From Methylomonas sp. UP202 (GTDB lineage: Bacteria > Pseudomonadota > Gammaproteobacteria > Methylococcales > Methylomonadaceae): a stretch of 64,000 bases of DNA. This document shows, piece by piece, positions 8,855 to 16,109 of the stretch. The notes under the pieces were generated by a model that saw nothing but the letters and a program-made list of their open reading frames with translations, searched no databases and was not told where the DNA came from. Within the stretch, counting starts at the first letter, position 1; the number at the start of each line of letters is the position of its first letter. The stretch lies in the NCBI RefSeq assembly GCF_029910655.1, contig NZ_CP123897.1, forward strand, positions 3,709,547 to 3,773,546, written 5' to 3'. A program made the translations under genes and the position numbers.

Positions 8855-9874
8855 ATGGGGATCGTTCTCGACGAGGTACGCTGGGGCATGATCGGCTGCG
8901 GCGCGGTGACCGAACGCAAAAGCGCGCCGGCCTTCAACAAGATCGAGCAGTCGCGGCTGATGGCGGTGATGGGCCGCGATGCCCGCAAGGCGGCGGATTA
9001 CGCGGCGCGCCACGGTGTCCCGCGATGGTATGCCGATGCGGAGGCGCTGATGGCCGATCCGGAGGTCAACGCCATTTATGTCGCGACGCCACCGTCCAGC
9101 CACGCCGAATACGCGATGCTGGCCTTGCAAGCCGGCAAACCGGTCTACGTGGAAAAGCCGATGGCCTGCCGTTACGCCGAATGCCAGGCCATGAACCAAG
9201 CCGCCAGCGCCGCCGGCCTGCCGCTATTCGTAGCCTATTACCGGCGAGCCTTGCCGTATTTTTTACAAGTCAAAACGCTGCTGGATGCCGCCGCGATCGG
9301 CACGGTATTGGCGGTCAACGTTCGCCTAGTGCAGTCGCCGCGCCCGGCCGACCGCAATTCAAACAGCTTGCCGTGGCGGGTAAACCCGGCCGTGGCCGGC
9401 GGCGGTTACTTCTTCGATTTGGCCTGCCATAGCTTGGACTTACTGGACTTTTTACTAGGCGCTATCGTCGACGCCCAAGGCTACGCCGAAAATCGCGGCG
9501 GACTTTATCCGGCGGAAGACACCGTCGCGGCATCTTTTAAATTCGCAAGCGGCGCGCTGGGCACGGGTTTCTGGACCTTCACCGCCAAGGACGCCGGCCG
9601 AAGCGACAGCGTCGAAATCCTAGGCACTACCGGTACGATCCGCTTCTCGACTTTCGCCTTCACGCCGATTGAGCTGGAGACGCCAACGGGCACCCAACGC
9701 TACCTGCCGCCGAATCCGGAAAACATCCAATTGCACTTGATCGCCGCCATCGTCGCCGAACTGCGCGGCCAAGGCCGCTCGCCGTCGAACGGCACCAGCG
9801 CGGCCCGAACCAACTGGGTTATGGATTGCATCACAGGCGTTGGGCACGAATCGAAATTTGCTGGTTTGGGTTAG
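8855..9874 (+). CDS. Gfo/Idh/MocA-family oxidoreductase with altered C-terminus
   Basis: The Rossmann half has GMIGCGAVTE near 11-20 and the conserved YVEKPMA. The C-terminal half has the GGGYFFDLACHSLDLL catalytic block. The family oxidises or reduces sugars and related pyranosides with NAD(P). The last residues are odd: after ARTNWVMD, where homologues continue with a regular helix, the frame reads CITGVGHESKFAGLG and stops. A truncated excisionase-like gene on the other strand ends at this same point, so the tail was probably replaced when an element inserted or was partly deleted. Function of the protein may still be intact. Confidence 0.87.
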   Translation: MGIVLDEVRWGMIGCGAVTERKSAPAFNKIEQSRLMAVMGRDARKAADYAARHGVPRWYADAEALMADPEVNAIYVATPPSSHAEYAMLALQAGKPVYVEKPMACRYAECQAMNQAASAAGLPLFVAYYRRALPYFLQVKTLLDAAAIGTVLAVNVRLVQSPRPADRNSNSLPWRVNPAVAGGGYFFDLACHSLDLLDFLLGAIVDAQGYAENRGGLYPAEDTVAASFKFASGALGTGFWTFTAKDAGRSDSVEILGTTGTIRFSTFAFTPIELETPTGTQRYLPPNPENIQLHLIAAIVAELRGQGRSPSNGTSAARTNWVMDCITGVGHESKFAGLG

Positions 9875-9997
9875 CTTTACCATATTGTTCAGCTTGTGTT
9901 TGCCAAGCGCGACAATCGGGATATAACCGCGATTCACCCAGCCTTCGAGGACGCCGGAGAGGATGCCGGTTATCTCGCGGAAGCGTTCCCGATGCAT
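9866..9997 (-). pseudogene. Truncated excisionase/Cox-like DNA-binding protein
   Basis: Reading leftward from an ATG at 9997, the first 44 residues (MHRERFREITGILSG, then GWVNRGYIPIVALGKHKLNN) have the layout of small phage and integrative-element excisionase/Cox proteins: a helix-turn-helix, then a basic beta-hairpin of the form RGYIP-x-V-x-G-K-H. Beyond about 9866 the frame runs into the antisense of the Gfo/Idh gene, so the natural C-terminus is lost. It is divergent from the HTH repressor gene at 10132, the usual position of xis/cox relative to a lysogeny repressor. Assignment rests on motif memory only. Confidence 0.5.
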
Positions 9998-10103
9998 GCC
10001 GAGACGAAAGCCGATAAGGGCCGCTGTTGGGCTTGTTCCATGTTTTCGGGCATTTGGGTTACTATGGCTATTGGTTTGGCAACACTAACGAAACTTCAAG
10101 TAA

Positions 10104-10120
10104 AAAGTATTTATTACTTT
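10104..10120. promoter_or_regulatory. Palindromic operator candidate
   Basis: AAAGTATTTATTACTTT is a perfect 6-bp palindrome with a 5-base spacer, sitting 11 bases before the HTH gene start and in the divergent gap with the excisionase-like remnant. The position is right for an autoregulatory repressor site. An overlapping AAGTAA/TTACTT pair spans 10098-10119. Confidence 0.5.
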
Positions 10121-10131
10121 ATCGATGCACA

Positions 10132-10395
10132 ATGATCCGAGAACGATTAATCGAAGTAATCACGAAAAAGGGCTTAAATAACGAAGACTTAGAAGAACGT
10201 ACCGGCATCAAAGCCAGTACATGGGGAAATCTGAGGACTAGAAAGCAACGCGCCAACGAAGACCATATCCGCGCGTTCAATGAGCTTTGGCCGGAATACG
10301 CCTATTGGCTAACAACGGGAAAAACAATCCCAGAAGCAGGACAAATCAGTCCGGAAATGGAGGAAACCAGGCAAAAACTAGACAGGGCTGGGTAA
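10132..10395 (+). CDS. Small HTH repressor-like protein of an integrative element
   Basis: The 87-residue product starts MIRERLIEVITKKGLNNEDL and continues with a helix-turn-helix (ERTGIKASTWGNLRTRKQRA) of phage-repressor type, then a WPEYAYWLTTG segment found in small Xre-like regulators of phages and their satellites. The start at 10132 is preferred over an upstream in-frame ATG at 10027, because the earlier 35 residues are not protein-like and cover the operator. No good ribosome site is seen. It probably controls itself and the divergent excisionase-like gene. It ends 103 bases before the SLATT gene. Confidence 0.7.
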   Translation: MIRERLIEVITKKGLNNEDLEERTGIKASTWGNLRTRKQRANEDHIRAFNELWPEYAYWLTTGKTIPEAGQISPEMEETRQKLDRAG

Positions 10396-10498
10396 CAGCA
10401 AATAGAATAATATTGAGATGGTCGCGTCGTTCTTCAGCCTAGAAAAAACTAAAATAGCAAACATCTCTTCAAACTTTTCAAAATACTGGAGACGCTCT

Positions 10499-11026
10499 AT
10501 GTATTCAGAAGATAATAGTCTAAATAGTGCGAACTACGTTCTAATGCAATGGTATCGGCGGATAAGAGAAGCTCAATTTAGCCATTATCATTCATATAAT
10601 AAATATCAAAAGTTTTATTATAGATTAGGCATTCCATCTACAATATTATCAACTTTCATTGGCACATCTATATTTTCTACACTGAAGCTATCAACAACAA
10701 TCGAAACGCAAATATTGGTTGGATTTATAAGCATAATTACCGCAATCATTGCTGGACTCCAAACGTTTTTTAAATTCTCTCAAAAAGCAGAAGAACACAA
10801 AAAAGCTGCAACAAGGTATGGAGATCTAAGGAGAGAAATTGAATTGCTTTTCGCCAAGCAAAAGTATCCGGAAACCGAAATATTAGAAATAATAAAAATC
10901 AGGATAAATAATTTAGCATATGATAGCCCGCCAATTCAAAAGGACTCCTGGAGTCACACCGAAAATCAAATAAAAGACGACATCAGCTCATTTGAATCAA
11001 AATTTAATTGGGAGAATCAACAATGA
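10499..11026 (+). CDS. SLATT-domain two-TM membrane protein, predicted effector
   Basis: The 175-residue protein has a basic amphipathic N-terminus, two hydrophobic helices at about 43-62 and 70-92 (LGIPSTILSTFIG and LVGFISIITAIIAGLQ), then FKFSQKAEEHKKAATRYGDL leading into a charged helix. This is the signature layout of SLATT domains (SMODS and SLOG-associating 2TM effector), predicted to form pores or disturb membranes in nucleotide-signalled conflict systems. The start at 10499 is chosen for its GGAGA site 7 bases upstream; an ATG at 10418 would add 27 residues without one. Its stop overlaps the next gene's ATG as ATGA, so the two are translationally coupled. Codon use is strongly AT-rich. 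Confidence 0.8.
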   Translation: MYSEDNSLNSANYVLMQWYRRIREAQFSHYHSYNKYQKFYYRLGIPSTILSTFIGTSIFSTLKLSTTIETQILVGFISIITAIIAGLQTFFKFSQKAEEHKKAATRYGDLRREIELLFAKQKYPETEILEIIKIRINNLAYDSPPIQKDSWSHTENQIKDDISSFESKFNWENQQ

Positions 11027-12837
11027 GCGCTATTACCAGAGAAGAAATCGAAAAACAAATAAAAGAATTATATTATGAGTCTGGTAACTTAGTTGGGCTA
11101 ATGAGAGACATTGACAGCGACCTAAGACGAGAGGACAGCGAATACTATAATAAACATATTTATTCAATGAGAGGCCGACTTAAAAGCGCAGATAGTATTT
11201 TTTTAAAATTAAAACGCAAAGAAAAGGAAGATATACTCGACCTACCAGACCTTCTAGGCCTAAGAGCTTACTGCTTATATGACGAAGACGTTATCCTTGC
11301 CCACAAAAAAATTATCCAATATTTATTCAATAAAAATAAATTATTTCTACCGCTTGAAATTAACATTTACTCTTCATGGGGACCTGAACGGATCCAAGAA
11401 TTCCTGAGAATAATAAAAAGCAATATTCCCAAAGAGCTCCAACCCGGCCCCGGAAGGGCCGACACATCAGAGTCTAAAAACACTCTTGAAATCATAGCGT
11501 ATAACCATAACAACACGCGAAAACAATTAAAAATAAATGTTACTGGAAAAGCCAGTGGATATAAATCCATCCATTATTTATTCTCACCCACCACACGTGA
11601 AAAATTAAATAGTGTGCTTTGCGAACTTCAGCTGAGAACAATTATCCAAGATGTATGGGCAGAAATAGAACACAATATATCATACAAAAAAGCCAACATA
11701 CATCCACATGTAAAAAAGCTATTCAACAATTTATCAAATTTCCTAGAGAATGCCGAAAACCAAATATCGACAATCAGAGAAATACAATCAAAAGATCATT
11801 TACTCCATGATCTCTCAAAAACAACACCAATTTACTTATACCTACATTACGATGATCGAATCAAAGTTGAGCATCATTTTGAGCAACAAGGCCTATTAGA
11901 CGAATACATCAATTATAAGAACACTATCAACAGCGAGAACGTAAAAAATAAATCACGAGAAGCCATTGCTAACGCAGAAAGCATGTTATCTTCGTTAAAG
12001 CAAAGAATGAGTCAAAACATAACTCTTGATTATTTTTTTGATATGGAATTAGCGTATATATCTATACTAAGAAATAAAAGACAAGACGCATTAAATATAT
12101 ACAAAAAACATCTACATAGCGCCGATCAATTAATGCGGTACGCTATTTACTTTAGAAAAGGGGAAATTGAATATCTCAACGAAAGATACGAGGATTCATT
12201 TGACAGTTTTGACAAATGCGAGCGTATAATTGAAAGCATCAAAAATGAAGCTCATCCAATAAACTTATTCAACGTATACCAGAGATTGGCAAATATTTAT
12301 TGGTCTCTAGGAGAAGAATACATAGACATCGCTCTAAAAAAACAGCACATTGCGTTTGATATATTCAAGAGACATAATGATTTATTTGACAATAATGATG
12401 TTGCCAAATCATCTTTATACAACAACCTGTGCTGGTATCACTTAGTTAAATGTAATAAATATTATGATTCATTTGACCACAAAACTGAATCAAAAGATGC
12501 TTTTACTGAAAACCTACAACAAGCTGAATTTTTTTACAATTTAATTATCAACTTACCTTTTAAACAGCAAAACACAACTCATACTGCCGCTTGGTTTTGT
12601 TATACAAAATTCCTATCAGTTGAAAAATTAAACTCAGATTACTTCTCGCAACCCTCAGAAGAATCGGTAATTAGCGAGAAAAAAAAATGGCTCGAAGACG
12701 CTATCGAGTGGTGTAAAGAAACCTTAGAAAACAAAGATAACTATGGGTTAATTCCAGTTAAAAGTAGAGAACTACAAATGGATCATATTCAAACAATTCT
12801 TCAAGAAGCAAAAACATTTGAACAATCAGGATATTGA
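11023..12837 (+). CDS. RelA/SpoT-type nucleotide synthetase with TPR-like C-terminus
   Basis: All (p)ppGpp-synthetase motifs are present in this 604-residue protein: RLKSADSI at 52-59, DLLGLR at 76-81, GYKSIH at 179-184, ELQLRT at 201-206 and W212...EH217...YK222. There is no N-terminal HD hydrolase and no TGS/ACT region, so it is not a housekeeping RelA or SpoT. From about residue 330 the protein is helical and repeat-like (RKGEIEYLNERYEDSFDSF, RLANIYWSLGEEYIDIALKK), resembling TPR units that could sense a ligand or partner. The ATG overlaps the SLATT stop and GGGAGA precedes it; a TTG at 11008 is less likely. It probably makes an alarmone-like nucleotide that controls, or is controlled with, the SLATT protein. 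A ToxSAS-like toxic synthetase is the alternative. Confidence 0.82.
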   Translation: MSAITREEIEKQIKELYYESGNLVGLMRDIDSDLRREDSEYYNKHIYSMRGRLKSADSIFLKLKRKEKEDILDLPDLLGLRAYCLYDEDVILAHKKIIQYLFNKNKLFLPLEINIYSSWGPERIQEFLRIIKSNIPKELQPGPGRADTSESKNTLEIIAYNHNNTRKQLKINVTGKASGYKSIHYLFSPTTREKLNSVLCELQLRTIIQDVWAEIEHNISYKKANIHPHVKKLFNNLSNFLENAENQISTIREIQSKDHLLHDLSKTTPIYLYLHYDDRIKVEHHFEQQGLLDEYINYKNTINSENVKNKSREAIANAESMLSSLKQRMSQNITLDYFFDMELAYISILRNKRQDALNIYKKHLHSADQLMRYAIYFRKGEIEYLNERYEDSFDSFDKCERIIESIKNEAHPINLFNVYQRLANIYWSLGEEYIDIALKKQHIAFDIFKRHNDLFDNNDVAKSSLYNNLCWYHLVKCNKYYDSFDHKTESKDAFTENLQQAEFFYNLIINLPFKQQNTTHTAAWFCYTKFLSVEKLNSDYFSQPSEESVISEKKKWLEDAIEWCKETLENKDNYGLIPVKSRELQMDHIQTILQEAKTFEQSGY

Positions 12838-13045
12838 ATATTTTTCTGATTACCCACCTATGATCCACAACAGCATTTAAGAATACCGCCAACCCAATAG
12901 AAGCCTTGGCCTAATTGGAAATCGCAACGTTAAAATTAACATAACTTAATTTCAAAAAGACTTCAATGTGAAAGATTTTGCGAAGCGGCACTGTACGGAA
13001 AGCTAGATAGTATCTTCACAAGATCATTAGAATAAATAATCTTGG

Positions 13046-13168
13046 ATGAAAAATATGATGACGTCAACGCATCGCCGACATGATATACGGATCGAGTCGA
13101 CCAAGGCGGCGGAGGCGCTTGAGGCTGTAAAGCTCGTGATAACCGCATTGAATGCCATGTTTCAATAA
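13046..13168 (+). CDS. Possible 40-residue small protein or gene remnant
   Basis: A frame of 40 codons starts at ATG 13046 and reads MKNMMTSTHRRHDIRIEST followed by KAAEALEAVKLVITALNAMF. The second half is a regular amphipathic helix and could be the tail of a lost DNA-binding protein. No ribosome site is visible and no family is recognised. Confidence 0.2.
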   Translation: MKNMMTSTHRRHDIRIESTKAAEALEAVKLVITALNAMFQ

Positions 13169-13234
13169 GATTATGTAAAAGGTGCCCTCAAAAGAAATGA
13201 CACAACCGATGAGCCACTAAGGAGGTTGAAAGCA

Positions 13235-13279
13235 ATGAAAATACAAGCTGATTATAAGCCAATGAAAGGTATAACATAG
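13235..13279 (+). other. 14-codon frame behind a perfect Shine-Dalgarno
   Basis: AAGGAGG at 13219-13225 lies 9 bases before ATG 13235, which opens a 14-codon frame (MKIQADYKPMKGIT). So strong a ribosome site before so short a frame suggests the 5' end of a gene whose body was deleted, or a leader peptide. There is no following gene to support the leader idea. Confidence 0.25.
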
Positions 13280-13540
13280 CTTGCCGCTTGTTGAGAATTG
13301 ACTAACTGTTAAAACTAACGACCATTTCTACACCGCCCCACAAACCCACTCGGATTACATTCAACCCGATCTGGATTTGCGATGCGGCGCATGTTTTCAA
13401 TCAGATGCTTGGATCGAACATCTCAGTCTCCTCTAAAAATTACTTTCGGTTACAGCACGGGATTCAGACTAGCACAAATACCGAAATACAACAAGGGTCT
13501 AACGTGGTGACCTTTTCAACTTTATGCGGATCATCTTACC

Positions 13541-14150
13541 ATGAGCGTAAAAAAACAAGAATCCGGCGAATGGTTTGCTGATCTTCGCCCGAACGGAGTT
13601 GGCGGGAAGCGATACCGGAAGAGCTTTCCGACCAAGGCGGAGGCATTGCGCTGGGAGGCATGGGTTAAGGCGAACAAGACCCAGCGGCCGGATTGGGAGC
13701 CAACACCTAAGGATAGCCGGCGGCTTTCGGAGTTGGTGGACAAGTGGTATCAGTCACACGGCCAACATTTGAAGGACGGCGAAAACCGGTTGTTGATGAT
13801 CCGCAATATGTGTAGCCGGTTGAAGAATCCCAAAGCCATCGAGATCGACGCCGATTTGTTTCCGGCTTATCGGAACGAACGATTAGCGGCCGGTGTGTCG
13901 GCCAATACGATCAATCACGAGCAGACTTATCTAAACGCAATTTTTAACGAGCTGAGCCGCTTGGGCGACTGGTCGGAGCCTAACCCTGTCGGCAAGGTCA
14001 AGAAGCTCAAAATTGATGAGTCGAGCGGAAGTATTTGAGCCTCGACGAAATTTAGGAGCCGTTGACGGTGTTCAGGCATCCAAGAGCAACGCTTATGCTC
14101 AATGACTGCGGCTTTTTATCTCTGGGTGTCCCGCCAGTGTCCCACGGGAC
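13541..14150 (+). pseudogene. int: P2-like tyrosine integrase, truncated and frameshifted
   Basis: The first 165 codons (to the TGA at 14036-14038) encode the arm-binding domain (MSVKKQESGEWFADLRPNG, KRYRKSFPTKAEAL) and the SAM-like core-binding domain (INHEQTYLNAIFNELSRL) of P2-type integrases. The normal protein is about 330 residues. At the break a one-base shift restores LSLDEI, the sequence that usually follows at this point of the family, then another stop. Scraps such as QASKSNAY in a third frame continue to about 14120. The Arg-His-Arg-Tyr catalytic domain is absent, so the element can no longer move by itself. Confidence 0.8.
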
Positions 14151-14151
14151 A
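14127..14151. repeat. Short inverted repeat after the integrase remnant
   Basis: TGTCCCG at 14127-14133 pairs with CGGGACA at 14145-14151. CAGTGTCCCA, found in the loop, recurs near 15077, so the two copies flank mqsRA. Either a weak hairpin or a boundary repeat is possible. Confidence 0.3.
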
Positions 14152-14166
14152 ACGCCCAAAACTAAG

Positions 14167-14568
14167 CTAATCCGTCCGAACTTCGTCCAACAAATCCGGA
14201 TGTCGGTCTAGGACTTTTAGAAGTTTGACCAGCGCCAGCGGTGGCTTGGTTTTGCCGTTCTCGTAGCGGGAAAAGGCATTGATACCGCCACCGAAAATCT
14301 CCGATGCTTCCTTTTGGTCGAGTGCCAATTTTTTGCGGACGCTGGCAATAAAGCTGGGGTCAACAATCGACGCATTGACCTGCTTGTTGAATTCAATCAT
14401 CAAAGCCATCGTGCGCCGGGATTCGTCGGCATCGGTAATCACTTCATCGCAGGCCGGGCAAAATTCGCCGGTTACGTCGGGAATCATCGTAGACTCGCCT
14501 TTGTAGATGTAAGGCATGTCTCGGGTATCCCCCACCAGCTCGGCAGCGCCGCAAGACGGACATTTCAT
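14167..14568 (-). CDS. mqsA: MqsA antitoxin (zinc-binding HTH regulator)
   Basis: The 133-residue protein has the MqsA two-domain plan: a zinc domain with MKCPSCGAAE and FCPACDE, then a DNA-binding domain with KKLALDQKEASEIFGGG and NAFSRYENGKTKP, which matches the known MqsA helix-turn-helix almost word for word. The ATG at 14568 is preferred to an upstream GTG, since AAGGAG lies 8 bases before it inside the end of mqsR. It neutralises MqsR and represses the operon through the palindrome at 14877-14895. Toxin-first order is the usual one for this pair. Confidence 0.93.
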   Translation of the reverse strand: MKCPSCGAAELVGDTRDMPYIYKGESTMIPDVTGEFCPACDEVITDADESRRTMALMIEFNKQVNASIVDPSFIASVRKKLALDQKEASEIFGGGINAFSRYENGKTKPPLALVKLLKVLDRHPDLLDEVRTD

Positions 14569-14570
14569 AA

Positions 14571-14867
14571 TCACAACTCCTTAAACGAAACGACCAACAC
14601 ATCATCAACGACAGTTAATTTCAAATAAACATCGCCGGCCACAGTTTTAGGCCGGTAAACATCCTGCCAAACCTTATGGTCGGCATGGGTGCTCATGCTT
14701 TTGTAAAAATCCGCTCCAGTTAACTCCAGGATTACCGCCAGCATGTCATCAAAATCAAATCCCAAAGCCGCCGCGCCTTCTCGTGCGCTTTTAGTCGTTC
14801 TAATCTTACCGTCGGCAATTAGTGCCTTGATAACCGACAGTTTACAATGGGGTGTTTGTTTCTCCAT
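14571..14867 (-). CDS. mqsR: MqsR toxin, mRNA interferase
   Basis: The 98-residue product starts MEKQTPHCKLSVIKALI and contains TGADFYKSMSTHADHKVWQD and a C-terminal VVSFKEL, closely following Escherichia coli MqsR. MqsR is a ribosome-independent RNase of RelE-like fold that cuts at GC-containing sites, with effects on persistence and biofilm. Full family length is kept and no frameshift is seen, so the pair should be functional. It sits between a dead integrase and tRNA-Thr and may now stabilise the element remnant. Confidence 0.93.
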   Translation of the reverse strand: MEKQTPHCKLSVIKALIADGKIRTTKSAREGAAALGFDFDDMLAVILELTGADFYKSMSTHADHKVWQDVYRPKTVAGDVYLKLTVVDDVLVVSFKEL

Positions 14868-14874
14868 GCCTGAG

Positions 14875-14903
14875 ATACTAACCTAATTGGTTAGTTCCAA
14901 CAA
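14875..14903 (-). promoter_or_regulatory. mqsRA promoter with MqsA operator
   Basis: ACTAACCTAATTGGTTAGT at 14877-14895 is a perfect palindrome with 7-bp arms, close to the AACCT-spacer-AGGTT sites that MqsA binds. On the minus strand it occupies the 17-base spacer between a candidate -35 (TTGTTG, 14898-14903) and -10 (TAGTAT, 14875-14880). MqsA bound here would block polymerase. The implied transcript start lies at or next to the mqsR ATG, so a leaderless or nearly leaderless mRNA is possible. Confidence 0.7.
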
Positions 14904-15089
14904 ATCCGAAACCAAGCCTTAATGCTGTGCTATCCAGACTTCGAAGCTATCGGCACCTATCAACACCTTGCGACCAATACGGTTTTGCTGGTGCGGATTA
15001 GGCGCATTTTTTGGAAAAAATCCGGCTCATTATTTTGTGGAGTGTTGCGATTTTTTTTATTTCGAATTGTCCGATCAGTGTCCCAAGCA

Positions 15090-15126
15090 ATAAAAAAGGC
15101 CTAAGTATTTCTACCTAAGCCTTTGA
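15090..15126 (-). terminator. Rho-independent terminator after tRNA-Thr
   Basis: On the minus strand AAAGGC and GCCTTT (15119-15124 and 15095-15100) enclose an 18-base loop and run into a T-rich tail, just past the 3' end of the tRNA gene. Confidence 0.5.
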
Positions 15127-15132
15127 TAAATA

Positions 15133-15208
15133 TGGAGCTGGCGATGGGACTCGAACCCGCGACCGGCTGATTACAAATCAGCTGCTCTACCAACTGAGCT
15201 ACGCCAGC
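15133..15208 (-). tRNA. tRNA-Thr (anticodon TGT)
   Basis: The 76-base gene has a perfect 7-bp acceptor stem (GCTGGCG/CGCCAGC), a D arm, an anticodon stem GCTGA/TCAGC with loop TTTGTAA giving TGT, a GGTTCGAGTCC T arm and an encoded CCA end. Its 3' end faces the element remnant, the expected orientation for a tRNA used as an integration site, but I could not find a copy of its 3' end at the other boundary near 9850. Confidence 0.97.
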
Positions 15209-15266
15209 AAATTGGCTCGCCATTATACAAAAAACGGCGAGGTAATCCAGCATTTTTTGCGGCGCG

Positions 15267-16109
15267 CTACTTGTTGCGTATGCTGTCTATCATGCTCGAC
15301 AAGTAGTCCATCATGTTCTTTAGAAACGCTATCGCCAGATCGAGCTGGGTTTGTAGATAGAACAGGAAATGACTGTGGTCGAAGTCCTGGTCCATGTAAA
15401 AGCTGACGCCGTTGTTGATCGTGTTCAAGCCCATCACCAGCATAATCACCGCGGCGGCCTTGAACATGAAACCGCGCAGTTTCGCGCTCATTTTGCCGAA
15501 CGCCACGCTGATGAATAGCATCATCGGCAAGGTGCCGGCGCCAAACGCCAACATTAACGCCCCCCCTTCCAGCACGCTCGTCGCGGTTGTGGCTTTGACG
15601 GCCATCGCGAAGGTTAGCATGCATGGCATCAAGCCGTTTAACAGTCCGGCGATGATCGAGCCGACAATAGGTCCTCGTTGATTCGCCGTGGCGTAACCCT
15701 TGCGCAACATTCCCAACGGGATTAGTCGAAGCGAACCTTGCCAGGGTATCCAACCCAAAACCCCCATCGCCAACGCAATAACAACTAAGCCCATCGTGAT
15801 TTGCAGCACACTTTGAATCTTGCCGAACAAGCCGCTGGATATCAACACGACACCCAGGGTCGCAGCGGCCATGCCTATCGTCGCATACACCGTAATACGG
15901 GCCACTTGGTAAGCCAGATAAGGCCAGTAGCTTCGACTTTTGCCGGCCTTCATGAAAAAGCCGGATACCAAGGCCCCGCACATGCCCAGACAATGTCCGC
16001 TACCTAAAAAGCCTGCCGCGAATGCCAGGGTATAGTCGAAACCGCTAGCGGCGGCCATCTCCGTCATGCCATGCATCGCATGATCCATGCCGTGCATTTG
16101 GTGGTCCAT
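15267..16109 (-). CDS. SafE/TauE-like (UreH-type) metal-linked membrane protein
   Basis: The 280-residue protein opens with a His/Met-rich stretch (MDHQMHGMDHAMHGM) able to bind copper, then six or so hydrophobic segments starting with FLGSGHCLGMCGALVSGF, the hallmark GHC-GMCG motif of the cytochrome biogenesis/UreH-like family often called sulfite exporter TauE/SafE. The ATG follows the copper ATPase stop codon directly (16109/16110), so the two are one transcript. Related proteins sit beside CtpA/CcoI-type ATPases and help copper delivery to oxidases. A role in copper transfer across the inner membrane is the likely reading. Confidence 0.82.
   Translation of the reverse strand: MDHQMHGMDHAMHGMTEMAAASGFDYTLAFAAGFLGSGHCLGMCGALVSGFFMKAGKSRSYWPYLAYQVARITVYATIGMAAATLGVVLISSGLFGKIQSVLQITMGLVVIALAMGVLGWIPWQGSLRLIPLGMLRKGYATANQRGPIVGSIIAGLLNGLMPCMLTFAMAVKATTATSVLEGGALMLAFGAGTLPMMLFISVAFGKMSAKLRGFMFKAAAVIMLVMGLNTINNGVSFYMDQDFDHSHFLFYLQTQLDLAIAFLKNMMDYLSSMIDSIRNK

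Larger units (their letters stand above)
12838..13540. other. Long intergenic remnant region of the element
   Basis: About 700 bases lie between the synthetase and the integrase remnant with no clear gene. Two tiny frames (13046-13168 and 13235-13279) are listed separately. On the minus strand a GAGGAG-preceded ATG near 13420 opens only a six-codon frame. The stretch looks like decayed element DNA. Confidence 0.5.

Noticed and set aside
10027..10131. Upstream extension of the HTH repressor gene
   Set aside because: The added residues are not protein-like, and the extension would place the operator inside the coding region.
15133..15156. tRNA-Thr 3' end as a confirmed attachment site
   Set aside because: No matching direct repeat was found near the left boundary at about 9850, so an att pair is not supported.
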